From Streptomyces sp. CMB-StM0423 (GTDB lineage: Bacteria > Actinomycetota > Actinomycetes > Streptomycetales > Streptomycetaceae): 64,000 bases of DNA. The notes under the pieces were generated by a model. It was not told the DNA's origin. It worked only from the letters and a program-made list of their open reading frames with translations, and did not search any database. This document shows positions 1 to 7,215 of this stretch, piece by piece. The DNA lies in the NCBI RefSeq assembly GCF_002847285.1, contig NZ_CP025407.1:7257001-7321000 (forward strand), in the 5' to 3' direction. The position numbers and the translations under genes were made by a program. Every line of letters begins with the position of its first letter. Positions within the stretch are counted from its first letter, which is position 1.

Positions 1-1047
1 GCGCAGGCCGCGCCGGGGCTGCCGGTGTGGGCCGCGTTCGCGATCCTGCTCTGCCTCGGCCTGCTCGCCTCCGTGGGCGGCGGGGTGCGCTACGGGCTGC
101 TCAACGAGATCCTGCCGCGCGACGGCTACCTGCTCGGCCGGTCGGTGGTCAACATGTCCGCCGGCGCCATGCAGATCGCCGGCTTCGCGGTCGGCGGCGT
201 GCTCGTGACCGCCCTGTCCCCGCGCGGCACGCTCCTCGTCGCCGCCGCGGCGTTCCTCGCCGGCGCCGCCGTCGCCCGCGCCGGGCTCGGCCGCCGGGCG
301 CCGCGCACGGCGGGGCGGCCCTCGGTCGCGGAGACCTGGCGGGTCAACGGGCTGCTCTGGTCCTCGCGGCACCGCCGCACGCTGTATCTCGCGCTGTGGC
401 TGCCCAACGGCCTCGTCGTCGGCGCCGAGTCGCAGTTCGTGCCGTACGAACCGGACCGCGCCGGCGTCCTGCTGGCCCTCAGCGCGCTGGGCATGCTCAC
501 CGGTGACGTCCTCGCGGGGCGGGTGCTCCCGGCCCGGTGGCGGCCCCGGCTCGGGGTGCCGCTGCTGTTGCTGCTGGCCGCCCCGTACCTGGTCTTCGCG
601 CTGCGCCCGCCGCTGGCGGTGGCGGCGGTGGCGGTCACCGTCGCCGCGGCCGGGTTCGCCGCGAGCCTCGTCCAGCAGGAGCGGCTGATGGCGCTGACGC
701 CGGACGAACTCAGCGGCCAGGCCCTCGGGTTGCACACCTCGGGGATGCTCACCATGCAGGGCGTGGCCGCCGCCCTCGCCGGCGGCATCGCGGAGGTGAC
801 GTCCCCGGCGACGGCGATGGCCGCGATGGCGGCGCTGTCGATCGCCGTCACGCTGGCCCTGACCCCGGGCCTGCGCGCGGCGGGAGCGGCGAGTGCGGCA
901 GGTGCGGCAGGTGCCGCGAGTGCCGCGGGTCCGGCGGGTGCCGCGGTCACCGCCCCGGCGCAGGACCCGGCCCCGCGTCCGCCCGGTGGCGGGGGCGGGA
1001 CGCGGGACCGGGAGTCCGGGGTCGGGCCGCGAGCGCCGCGCGCGTGA
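1..1047 (+). CDS. MFS transporter, 3' part (cut by window edge)
   Basis: The reading frame is open from the first base (codons for Ala-Gln-Ala-Ala-Pro precede the first GTG at 25), so the true start lies outside the window. What is visible is a series of hydrophobic segments rich in Leu, Ala and Val, with short basic loops such as GLGRRAP, typical of the C-terminal half of a 12-helix major facilitator permease. The last 55 or so residues leave the membrane pattern and become an Ala/Gly/Pro low-complexity tail with Ala-Ser-Ala-Ala-Gly repeats. The substrate cannot be inferred; family assignment is by hydropathy and general resemblance. It is convergent with the beta-glucosidase gene, 82 bp away. 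Confidence 0.75.
   Translation, partial: AQAAPGLPVWAAFAILLCLGLLASVGGGVRYGLLNEILPRDGYLLGRSVVNMSAGAMQIAGFAVGGVLVTALSPRGTLLVAAAAFLAGAAVARAGLGRRAPRTAGRPSVAETWRVNGLLWSSRHRRTLYLALWLPNGLVVGAESQFVPYEPDRAGVLLALSALGMLTGDVLAGRVLPARWRPRLGVPLLLLLAAPYLVFALRPPLAVAAVAVTVAAAGFAASLVQQERLMALTPDELSGQALGLHTSGMLTMQGVAAALAGGIAEVTSPATAMAAMAALSIAVTLALTPGLRAAGAASAAGAAGAASAAGPAGAAVTAPAQDPAPRPPGGGGGTRDRESGVGPRAPRA
885..950 (+). repeat. Short GC-rich tandem repeats coding an Ala/Gly tail
   Basis: Imperfect copies of GTGCGGCAGGTGC and GAGTGCCGCGG-like units follow one another within the 3' end of the MFS gene and encode repeated Ala-Ser-Ala-Ala-Gly. Slippage at such repeats would change the length of the hydrophilic C-terminal tail without touching the membrane part. 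Confidence 0.5.
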
Positions 1048-1129
1048 CCGCCCGGGCACGCCGTCGTGGTGGGGGGACGCCGTGCGGAGCACGCGGCGGC
1101 GGACCCGGGCGGAGCGTGTGCCGTACGCG

Positions 1130-2491
1130 CTACGCCGCGCGCCGCGCCGCCGCGCGGTGGCCGCGGATCAGCTCGGCGTAGCGCCGGCCGCTGCCCTTCA
1201 CGGTGCGCCGCTGGGTGGCGTAGTCGACGTGGACGAGCCCGAAGCGCTTGTCGTAGCCGTACGCCCACTCGAAGTTGTCCAGCAGCGACCAGGCGAAGTA
1301 CCCCGCCAGCGGCACGCCCCGGCGCACCGCCTCCGCGCAGGCGGCGAGGTGCTCCTCCAGATAGCGGGTGCGCTCCGGGTCGTCGATCTGGCCGTCGGGG
1401 CCGACCGCGTCCGGGTAGGCGGCGCCGTTCTCGGTGACGTACAGGCACCGGGCGCGGTAGTCGTCGGCCATCCGCTCCAGCGTCTTCGTCAGCCCCTCGG
1501 CGTGCACCTCCCAGCCCATCGCGGTGCGCCGCACGCCGGGCAGGTCGACCTGGCGCGCGTACGGCAGCGGCCCGTCCCGGTCGTCGGCGACGACCTGGCG
1601 GAAGTAGTAGTTCAGGCCCAGCCAGTCCAGCGGCGCGGCGATGGTCTCCAGGTCCCCGGGGCGCTCGGGCAGGTCCACGCCGTACAGCCGGCGCATGTCC
1701 TCCGGGTAACCGCGGCCGTGGACCGGGTCCATCCACCAGCGGTTGGTGTGCCCGTCGGCGCGCGCGGCCGCGGCGATGTCCTCGTCGCGGTCGGAGGCCG
1801 GCTCGCAGTGCGTGAGGTTGTTGACCAGCCCGATCCTGGCCCCCGGCACGGCGGCGCGCAGCGCCTGGACCGCCAGGCCGTGGCCGAGGTGCAGGTGGTA
1901 CGAGGCCCGTACCGCCGCCGTGAGATCGGTGAGCCCCGGGGCCATCCGGCCCTCCAGATGCCCGATCCAGGCCGAGCAGAGCGGCTCGTTGAGCGTGGCC
2001 CAGTCGGTGATCCGGTCGCCGAGCCGGCGGGCCACCGCGTCCGCGTACGCCGCGAACGCCTCGGCGGTGGCGCGCTCCGCCCAGCCGCCGCGGTCCTGCA
2101 GCGCCTGCGGCAGGTCCCAGTGGTAGAGCGTGGGGAAGGGCGTGATGCCGGCTTCGAGGAGCGCGTCGGTGAGCCGGTCGTAGAAGGCGAGCCCCGGCTC
2201 GTTGACGGGGCCGTCGCCGCCCGGGACGACGCGCGGCCAGGCGATCGAGAAGCGGTACGCCCCGGCGCCCAGCCGGCGCATCAGCGCGATGTCCTCGGGC
2301 CAGCGGTGGTAGTGGTCGCAGGCGGTGTCGCCGGTGTCGCCGCCGTCGACCATGCCGGGCGTGTGCGAGAAGGTGTCCCAGATCGACGGGGAGCGCCCGT
2401 CCTCGCGTACGGCACCCTCGATCTGGTACGCGGCGGTGGCCGTGCCCCACACGAAGTCGGACGGGAGGCGGTCGAGGTGCAGGTCGGTCAC
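1130..2491 (-). CDS. GH1 family beta-glucosidase
   Basis: Retaining glycoside hydrolase family 1 enzyme, probably cytoplasmic because no signal peptide is present, cleaving imported beta-glucosides. Family landmarks are clear: N-terminal FVWGTATAAYQIEGA, the acid/base motif TLNEP near residue 165, NYYF, the nucleophile motif TENGA near residue 355, and the late WSLLDNFEW aglycone-site motif. About 453 residues is normal for the family. I prefer the GTG at 2491, preceded by GAAAGGA, over an upstream in-frame GTG at 2515 that overlaps the permease stop. It is the last gene of the binding-protein/permease/permease operon, the same order as cebEFG-bglC of Streptomyces, although the linked regulator here is ROK-type. 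Substrate specificity within beta-glucosides is inferred. Confidence 0.92.
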   Translation of the reverse strand: MTDLHLDRLPSDFVWGTATAAYQIEGAVREDGRSPSIWDTFSHTPGMVDGGDTGDTACDHYHRWPEDIALMRRLGAGAYRFSIAWPRVVPGGDGPVNEPGLAFYDRLTDALLEAGITPFPTLYHWDLPQALQDRGGWAERATAEAFAAYADAVARRLGDRITDWATLNEPLCSAWIGHLEGRMAPGLTDLTAAVRASYHLHLGHGLAVQALRAAVPGARIGLVNNLTHCEPASDRDEDIAAAARADGHTNRWWMDPVHGRGYPEDMRRLYGVDLPERPGDLETIAAPLDWLGLNYYFRQVVADDRDGPLPYARQVDLPGVRRTAMGWEVHAEGLTKTLERMADDYRARCLYVTENGAAYPDAVGPDGQIDDPERTRYLEEHLAACAEAVRRGVPLAGYFAWSLLDNFEWAYGYDKRFGLVHVDYATQRRTVKGSGRRYAELIRGHRAAARRAA

Positions 2492-2511
2492 GGAGTTCCT
2501 TTCGGGCGGGG

Positions 2512-3366
2512 TCACTTGACGGCTCCGGCGGTCAGCCCGGCGACGAGATAGCGCTGGAGCAGCAGGAAGCCGGCGACGACGGGGAGGCTGACGACGAGGG
2601 AGGCGGCCATGACCTGGTTCCAGTACACCTCGGTCTGGGTCGAATACCCCTGCAGCCCGACGGAGAGCGTCCGGGTGACGTCGTTGGTCATGACCGAGGC
2701 GAAGAGCACCTCGCCCCAGGCGGTCATGAAGGAGTAGATGGCGACGGCGACGATCCCGGGGACCGCCGCCGGCACCACGACACGGAACAGCGCCTTCAGG
2801 GGTCCGCAGCCGTCGACGAGCGCCGCCTCGTCCAGGTCGCGGGGGATGGAGTCGAGATAGCCGACCAGCATCCAGATCGAGAAGGGCAGGGTGAAGGTCA
2901 TGTACGTGAGGATCAGGCCGCCGCGGGAGCCGTAGAGGGCGATGCCGGTGGTGTTCCCGATGTTGACGAAGATCAGGAAGAGCGGCAGCAGGAAGAGGAT
3001 GCCGGGGAACATCTGGGTGGACAGCACCGTGACCGTGAAGAGCCGCTTGCCGCGGAAGCGGTAGCGGCTGACCGCGTACGCGGCGAAGACCGCGATGACC
3101 ACCGAGCAGCCGGTCGCGGCGCCCGCCACGATCAGCGAGTTCAGGAAGTAGCGGGCCAGCGGCACCGTGTCCCAGATGTCGAGGTACGGCCGGAAGGTCA
3201 GCCCGCTGGGGATCCAGCGGAACGCCCCGGTGACGTCCTCCAGCGGCTTCAGTGAGCTGCTGAGCATCACGTACACGGGCGTGACCGCGAAGACAGTCAG
3301 CAGCGTGAGCACGATCCGCCGGGTCCAGACGAACGACCGCGGCGGCGCGGTGGGGGAGCTATGCAC
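2512..3366 (-). CDS. Carbohydrate ABC transporter permease, MalG type
   Basis: Inner-membrane permease of a CUT1-family sugar importer, 284 residues with six predicted helices. The EAA loop that docks the ATPase is visible as EAALVDGCGPLKALFRVVVPAAVPG, split here by its invariant Gly. The GTG start at 3366 follows GGAAGGAAGG and overlaps the stop of the upstream permease by 8 bp, indicating translational coupling. No ATP-binding gene is present in the operon. In Streptomyces such importers commonly share the multitask ATPase MsiK encoded elsewhere, and I infer the same here. The neighbouring GH1 gene suggests a beta-glucoside substrate. Confidence 0.9.
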   Translation of the reverse strand: MHSSPTAPPRSFVWTRRIVLTLLTVFAVTPVYVMLSSSLKPLEDVTGAFRWIPSGLTFRPYLDIWDTVPLARYFLNSLIVAGAATGCSVVIAVFAAYAVSRYRFRGKRLFTVTVLSTQMFPGILFLLPLFLIFVNIGNTTGIALYGSRGGLILTYMTFTLPFSIWMLVGYLDSIPRDLDEAALVDGCGPLKALFRVVVPAAVPGIVAVAIYSFMTAWGEVLFASVMTNDVTRTLSVGLQGYSTQTEVYWNQVMAASLVVSLPVVAGFLLLQRYLVAGLTAGAVK

Positions 3367-4366
3367 GGGCCGCCTTCCTTCCCCGGGAGGTGAGCAGCAG
3401 ATAGCCGGCCGTGACGATCAGCAGGAAGAGCAGCAGCAGCACGGACATGGCCGAGCCGGCGCCGAAGTTCCAGGTCACGAAGGACGACTGGTAGATGTGG
3501 ATGGAGATGATGTCCGCGGACTCCGGCGCCGACTTGCCGAAGAGGATGTACGGCACGTTGAAGTCGTTGAAGGTCCACAGGAACAGCACCAGGACCAGCA
3601 CCTGGTTGACCGGCCGCAGCGACGGCAGCGTGATCCGGCGGATCTGCTGCCAGATCCCGGCGCCGTCGATCGCGGACGCCTCGTACACCTCGCGCGGGAT
3701 GTTCTGCAGCGCGGCGGTGAGCACCAGGAAGGCGAACGGCCAGGTGCGCCAGACCGAGACGACGACCAGCGAGACGAACGCGTTGTCGCCGATCAGCCAG
3801 AACGTGGGCTGGTCGGTCAGCCCCAACTGGTCGTGGATCACGTGGTTCACCAGGCCGTTGTCCCGCTGGAGCATGAACGACCAGGTGATGACGGCGGTGT
3901 AGACGGGCAGTGCGTACGGGGTGAGGAAGAGCGCGCGCAGCAGTCCGCGGCCGCGGAAGGCGTCCTGCATCAGGATCGCCGCGGTCACACCGAGCAGCCA
4001 GGAGAGCCCGACCGCGAGCACCGTGAACGCGCAGGTGATGAAGAACGAGCGCAGCAGCGCCTCGCCCACGGGGGCGTCGAAGTCGACGGCGATGCGGAAG
4101 TTGTCCAGGCCCGTCCAGGGCGCGGCGCCCCAGTCGCGGATGTAGTGCTGGGTCAGCTCCTTGAAGCTCATCACCACGCCGACGGCCATCGGCACCAGGT
4201 GGATCAGCAGCTCCAGCAGCAGCGCGGGCAGCAGCAGGAGGTACGGCAGGGCGCCGCGCCGTACCCGGCCGCGGCCGGTGCGGCGGCGCTTGCGGGCGGC
4301 GCCCCGGCCGGCGGGCGGCTTGTCGCCGTGGCCGGCCGGGGGCGTGTCGAGAGCGGTCGCGGTCAT
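3359..4366 (-). CDS. Carbohydrate ABC transporter permease, MalF type
   Basis: Second permease of the same CUT1 importer, 335 residues. An N-terminal basic extension (RKRRRTGRGRVRRG) precedes the first helix at about residue 38, LPYLLLLPALLLELLIHLVP. The EAA loop reads YEASAIDGAGIWQQIRRITLP near residue 235, again with the conserved Gly. The ATG start lies 10 bp from the stop of the binding-protein gene. It pairs with the MalG-type protein to form the membrane channel; the ATPase is not encoded here. Confidence 0.9.
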   Translation of the reverse strand: MTATALDTPPAGHGDKPPAGRGAARKRRRTGRGRVRRGALPYLLLLPALLLELLIHLVPMAVGVVMSFKELTQHYIRDWGAAPWTGLDNFRIAVDFDAPVGEALLRSFFITCAFTVLAVGLSWLLGVTAAILMQDAFRGRGLLRALFLTPYALPVYTAVITWSFMLQRDNGLVNHVIHDQLGLTDQPTFWLIGDNAFVSLVVVSVWRTWPFAFLVLTAALQNIPREVYEASAIDGAGIWQQIRRITLPSLRPVNQVLVLVLFLWTFNDFNVPYILFGKSAPESADIISIHIYQSSFVTWNFGAGSAMSVLLLLFLLIVTAGYLLLTSRGRKAARA

Positions 4367-4376
4367 CCGGCGCCGC

Positions 4377-5693
4377 TCACTTCTGCATCTGCTGCTGGGC
4401 CTCGGTCAGCCGCTTCCGGACCGACTCCGTGGTCACCTCGTCGCCGGCGGCGGCGTCCGCGAACAGCTCCTTCATCGCGTCGCCGACGAGGGTCTCGAAC
4501 TGTGCCTCGTCCGGCACCTGAGGCAGCGGCGCGGAGCTGGTGGACAGCACCTCGCGCAGCACGGTCAGGTCGGCGGTGCTGAACGCCTCGTCCTCCTGCG
4601 CCTCCTTGACCGGCGGGATGGAGCCGTAGGTCTCGTTGAGGATCTGCTGCTCCTCGGTGGAGGTCATGAACTTCACGAAGTCCAGGGCGCCGTCGAGGTT
4701 GTCGGTGTTCTTGAAGACGGCGATGTTGATGCCGGCGACCATGGAGTTGACGTTCTGGCCCTCCGGCGGGTTCTCGCTCTGCATCGGTACGGGCGCGACG
4801 CCGTACTCCTCGGGCTTCATGCCGTGCGCCTTCAGCGAGCTGCCGGCGGCCTGCCACAGGAGCATGCCGGCCTTGCCGGTGGCGAGGTCCTTGATCGACT
4901 GGTTCTGCGCGTACTCGGCGTTGCCGACCGCGGCGATCTTGTCGTTGGCGAGGAAGTCGACGTACTGCTTGACGGCCGCGACCGCCTCGGGGGTGTCGAA
5001 CGTCGGGTTGCCCTCGGCGTCGAAGAAGTCCGCGCCGTGCTGCTTGCCGAAGACGAAGGCGTGGTGCGAGTTCTCCACCGGGTTGCCGCCCTCGACGGCG
5101 ACGCCGTACTTGCCGTCCTTGGTCAGCCTCTTGCCGACGGCGACGAAGTCGTCCCAGGTGGCCGGGGGTTCCTCGATGCCGGCGTCGGCGAACATCTGCT
5201 TGTTGTAGTAGAGCGCGTACGAGAGGGAGTACAGCGGCACCGCTGCCGGGTCCTGGCCCTCGGCACCCGCGGCGGCCAGCGCCGAGGGGACGAACCTGTC
5301 CTTGCCGCCGATCCGGTCCAGCGTCCTGTCGTCCCACGCCAGCAGCCCGTCGCTCGCCTGCAGCGAGGCGGACCAGGTGTTGCCTATGTTGAGCACGTCG
5401 GGGCCCTGCCCGGAGGAGGTGGCCGCGAGGATCCGGTCCAGCAGGCTGTCCCAGGGGATGACTTCGAGCTTGACGTCGATGCCCGTCTTCTTCTCGAACT
5501 TCTCGATCTCCGGGGTCAGCACCTCCTTGTCGTGCTCCAGGCTGGTGCCCTGGTTGCTCGCCCAGTACGTCAGCTCGTCGGGCTTGTCGTTGCTGCCCTC
5601 CGAACCCGTCGAGCTGCCGCCGCCGCAGGCGGCGGCGGTCACGCTGAGGGCGGTGGCGAGTGCGGCGGTCGCCGCCAGGCGGATTCTGCGCAT
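4377..5693 (-). CDS. Sugar-binding lipoprotein of the ABC importer
   Basis: Extracytoplasmic solute-binding protein of the CUT1 sugar importer, 438 residues. The first 23 residues form a lipoprotein signal peptide with the lipobox TAAACG, so the mature protein is anchored through the Cys. The mature part has the MalE-like pattern TYWAS, then PEIEKFEKKTGIDV and later PATWDDFVAVGKRLT, typical of family 1 sugar-binding proteins. It is first in the operon and faces the divergent ROK regulator gene, so expression is probably controlled from the 5694-5842 intergenic region. Given the GH1 gene downstream, a beta-linked gluco-oligosaccharide is the likely ligand (inference). Confidence 0.9.
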   Translation of the reverse strand: MRRIRLAATAALATALSVTAAACGGGSSTGSEGSNDKPDELTYWASNQGTSLEHDKEVLTPEIEKFEKKTGIDVKLEVIPWDSLLDRILAATSSGQGPDVLNIGNTWSASLQASDGLLAWDDRTLDRIGGKDRFVPSALAAAGAEGQDPAAVPLYSLSYALYYNKQMFADAGIEEPPATWDDFVAVGKRLTKDGKYGVAVEGGNPVENSHHAFVFGKQHGADFFDAEGNPTFDTPEAVAAVKQYVDFLANDKIAAVGNAEYAQNQSIKDLATGKAGMLLWQAAGSSLKAHGMKPEEYGVAPVPMQSENPPEGQNVNSMVAGINIAVFKNTDNLDGALDFVKFMTSTEEQQILNETYGSIPPVKEAQEDEAFSTADLTVLREVLSTSSAPLPQVPDEAQFETLVGDAMKELFADAAAGDEVTTESVRKRLTEAQQQMQK

Positions 5694-5720
5694 GGGTGGG
5701 GCCCCTCTCCGGGCACATGG

Positions 5721-5768
5721 CTTAAGGCTGTGAACGCGGCCCGCGCTTAATTCAGGGCGTGAGTTAAG
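5721..5768. promoter_or_regulatory. Divergent promoter region with candidate ROK operator
   Basis: The 149-bp gap between the divergent binding-protein and ROK genes contains CTTAAG at 5721-5726 and a dyad CTTAA (5746-5750), 13 bp, TTAAG (5764-5768). These AT-rich half sites stand out in GC-rich surroundings and match the general look of ROK-repressor operators. Binding by the adjacent ROK protein is an inference from position. Confidence 0.45.
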
Positions 5769-5842
5769 TAGTGAAAGAAGTCCTCGTCAACCCTTCTCAC
5801 ACGCGTTTCCCGGCACGTATCTTTCCTCCGGGAAGGAGCCAC

Positions 5843-7093
5843 ATGGCGAGAAACAACGGCCGTACCGTGCGCGACCTGCGCCGTAGCAACCGCTCCGCGG
5901 TACTGCGCCACCTGTACTTCGAAGGTCCCCTGAGCCGCCAGGAGTTGGGCCCGGTCACCGGGCTCAGCTCCGGGTCGATCAGCAACGTCGCCGCGGAGCT
6001 GATCGCGGAGGGGGTGCTGGAGGAGGCGGGCGCGGTCGACTCCGACGGCGGCCGGCCCCGCACCCTGCTGCGGGTGGCGCCGCGCTGCGGGCACATCGCC
6101 GGCGTCGACGTCGGCGAGACCCGGGTGCGGGTGGAGCTGTTCGACCTCGCCCGTACCGAACTCGCGCGCGCCGAGTGCCCGCTGGCCGACGGCGGCCGGG
6201 ACGCCGGGCGGGTCGTCGCGCACATCGCCGAGGGGCTGGCCGCCGTGCTCGCCGACGCGGGCGTCGCCGCCGGGGAACTGCTCGGCGTCGGCCTCGGCGT
6301 CCCCGGCATCGTCGACCGCGAACCGGCCCGCGGCGGCGCGGTGGTGTACGCGCAGACCATCGGCTGGGACGCCGTACCCCTGGAGGCGATGCTGCGCACC
6401 GCCGCGACCGGCGCGCCCGGCCTGGCGGACGTGCCGTACACCGTGGCCAACGGCGCCAAGACGCTGGGCCAGGCCGAGATGTGGTTCGGCGCGGGCCGCG
6501 GCGCGCGCAACGCCGTCATCGCGCTCATCGGTTCGGGCGTCGGCGCCTGCGTCGTCACCGACGGCACCGCCTACGGCGGCTCGTCCAGCGGCGCGGGGGA
6601 GTGGGGGCACACCACGATGCGGATACGCGGACGGCGCTGCCGGTGCGGCGCCCGCGGCTGCCTGGAGGCGTACGTCGGCGCGGAGGGGATGCTGCGGCGC
6701 TGGCGGGAGGCGGGCGGCGAACCGGTCGCCACGGACGAGGAGTCGGCGCTCGCGGAGCTGATCGCCGCCGACGACCCCGCGGCCCGCGCGGTCCTTGACG
6801 AGACCGCCGAGTACCTCGGCGCGGGCATCGCGGACCTCGTCAACCTCTTCAACCCGGAGCGCATCGTGCTGTCCGGCTGGGCCGGACTGCTCGCGGGCCC
6901 CCGGCTGCTGCCGGCCGTACGCGGGGCCACGGCCATGTACGCGCTGCGCTACCCGGCGGCGCGCGCGGCGATCGAGATGGGCGAACTCGGCACCGATGCG
7001 GTCACCGTCGGCGCGGCGACACTCCCCCTGAGCCACTTCCTCGACGCAGGGGGCACGTCACACCGCGACACCACGGCAGCCCCGGCACGCTGA
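5843..7093 (+). CDS. ROK family transcriptional repressor
   Basis: DNA-binding sugar-responsive regulator of the ROK (repressor, ORF, kinase) family, 416 residues. An N-terminal winged helix-turn-helix (RRSNRSAVLRHLYFEGPLSR through SSGSISNVAAELIAEG) is followed by a kinase-like fold with the phosphate-binding DVGETRVRVELFD and the ROK zinc motif CRCGARGCLEAYVG. The ATG at 5843 is preceded by GGAAGGAG, so I reject an upstream in-frame start at 5771. It is divergent from the sugar importer/beta-glucosidase operon and most likely represses it, with a sugar or sugar phosphate as inducer (inference). Confidence 0.9.
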   Translation: MARNNGRTVRDLRRSNRSAVLRHLYFEGPLSRQELGPVTGLSSGSISNVAAELIAEGVLEEAGAVDSDGGRPRTLLRVAPRCGHIAGVDVGETRVRVELFDLARTELARAECPLADGGRDAGRVVAHIAEGLAAVLADAGVAAGELLGVGLGVPGIVDREPARGGAVVYAQTIGWDAVPLEAMLRTAATGAPGLADVPYTVANGAKTLGQAEMWFGAGRGARNAVIALIGSGVGACVVTDGTAYGGSSSGAGEWGHTTMRIRGRRCRCGARGCLEAYVGAEGMLRRWREAGGEPVATDEESALAELIAADDPAARAVLDETAEYLGAGIADLVNLFNPERIVLSGWAGLLAGPRLLPAVRGATAMYALRYPAARAAIEMGELGTDAVTVGAATLPLSHFLDAGGTSHRDTTAAPAR

Positions 7094-7151
7094 CGCCGCC
7101 CGGCCCGCCCTCTCCCGCGGTGCCCGCGGCAGGCGGGCCGCGGCCAGCGGA

Positions 7152-7186
7152 CGGCGGCCGACCGGGGTATCCCCGGCCGGCCGCCG
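7152..7186. terminator. Bidirectional hairpin terminator
   Basis: CGGCGGCCG-A-CCGGGG (7152-7167), loop TAT, CCCCGG-C-CGGCCGCCG (7171-7186): a 16-position stem with one mismatch. It sits between the convergent ROK and ThuA-fusion genes. There is no T-run, as usual in this group. Confidence 0.75.
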
Positions 7187-7215
7187 CGCGGTGCGCTAGC
7201 CGCGTGAGACGGCGG

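Noticed and set aside
1048..1112. Terminator formed by CCGCCCGGG (1048-1056) and CCCGGGCGG (1104-1112)
   Set aside because: The 47-nt loop makes it a weak candidate compared with the compact hairpins elsewhere in the window.
1130..5693. Naming the sugar operon cebEFG-bglC
   Set aside because: Order matches, but there is no CebR-type regulator or CebR-like operator and the binding protein does not show clear CebE-specific sequence that I recall.
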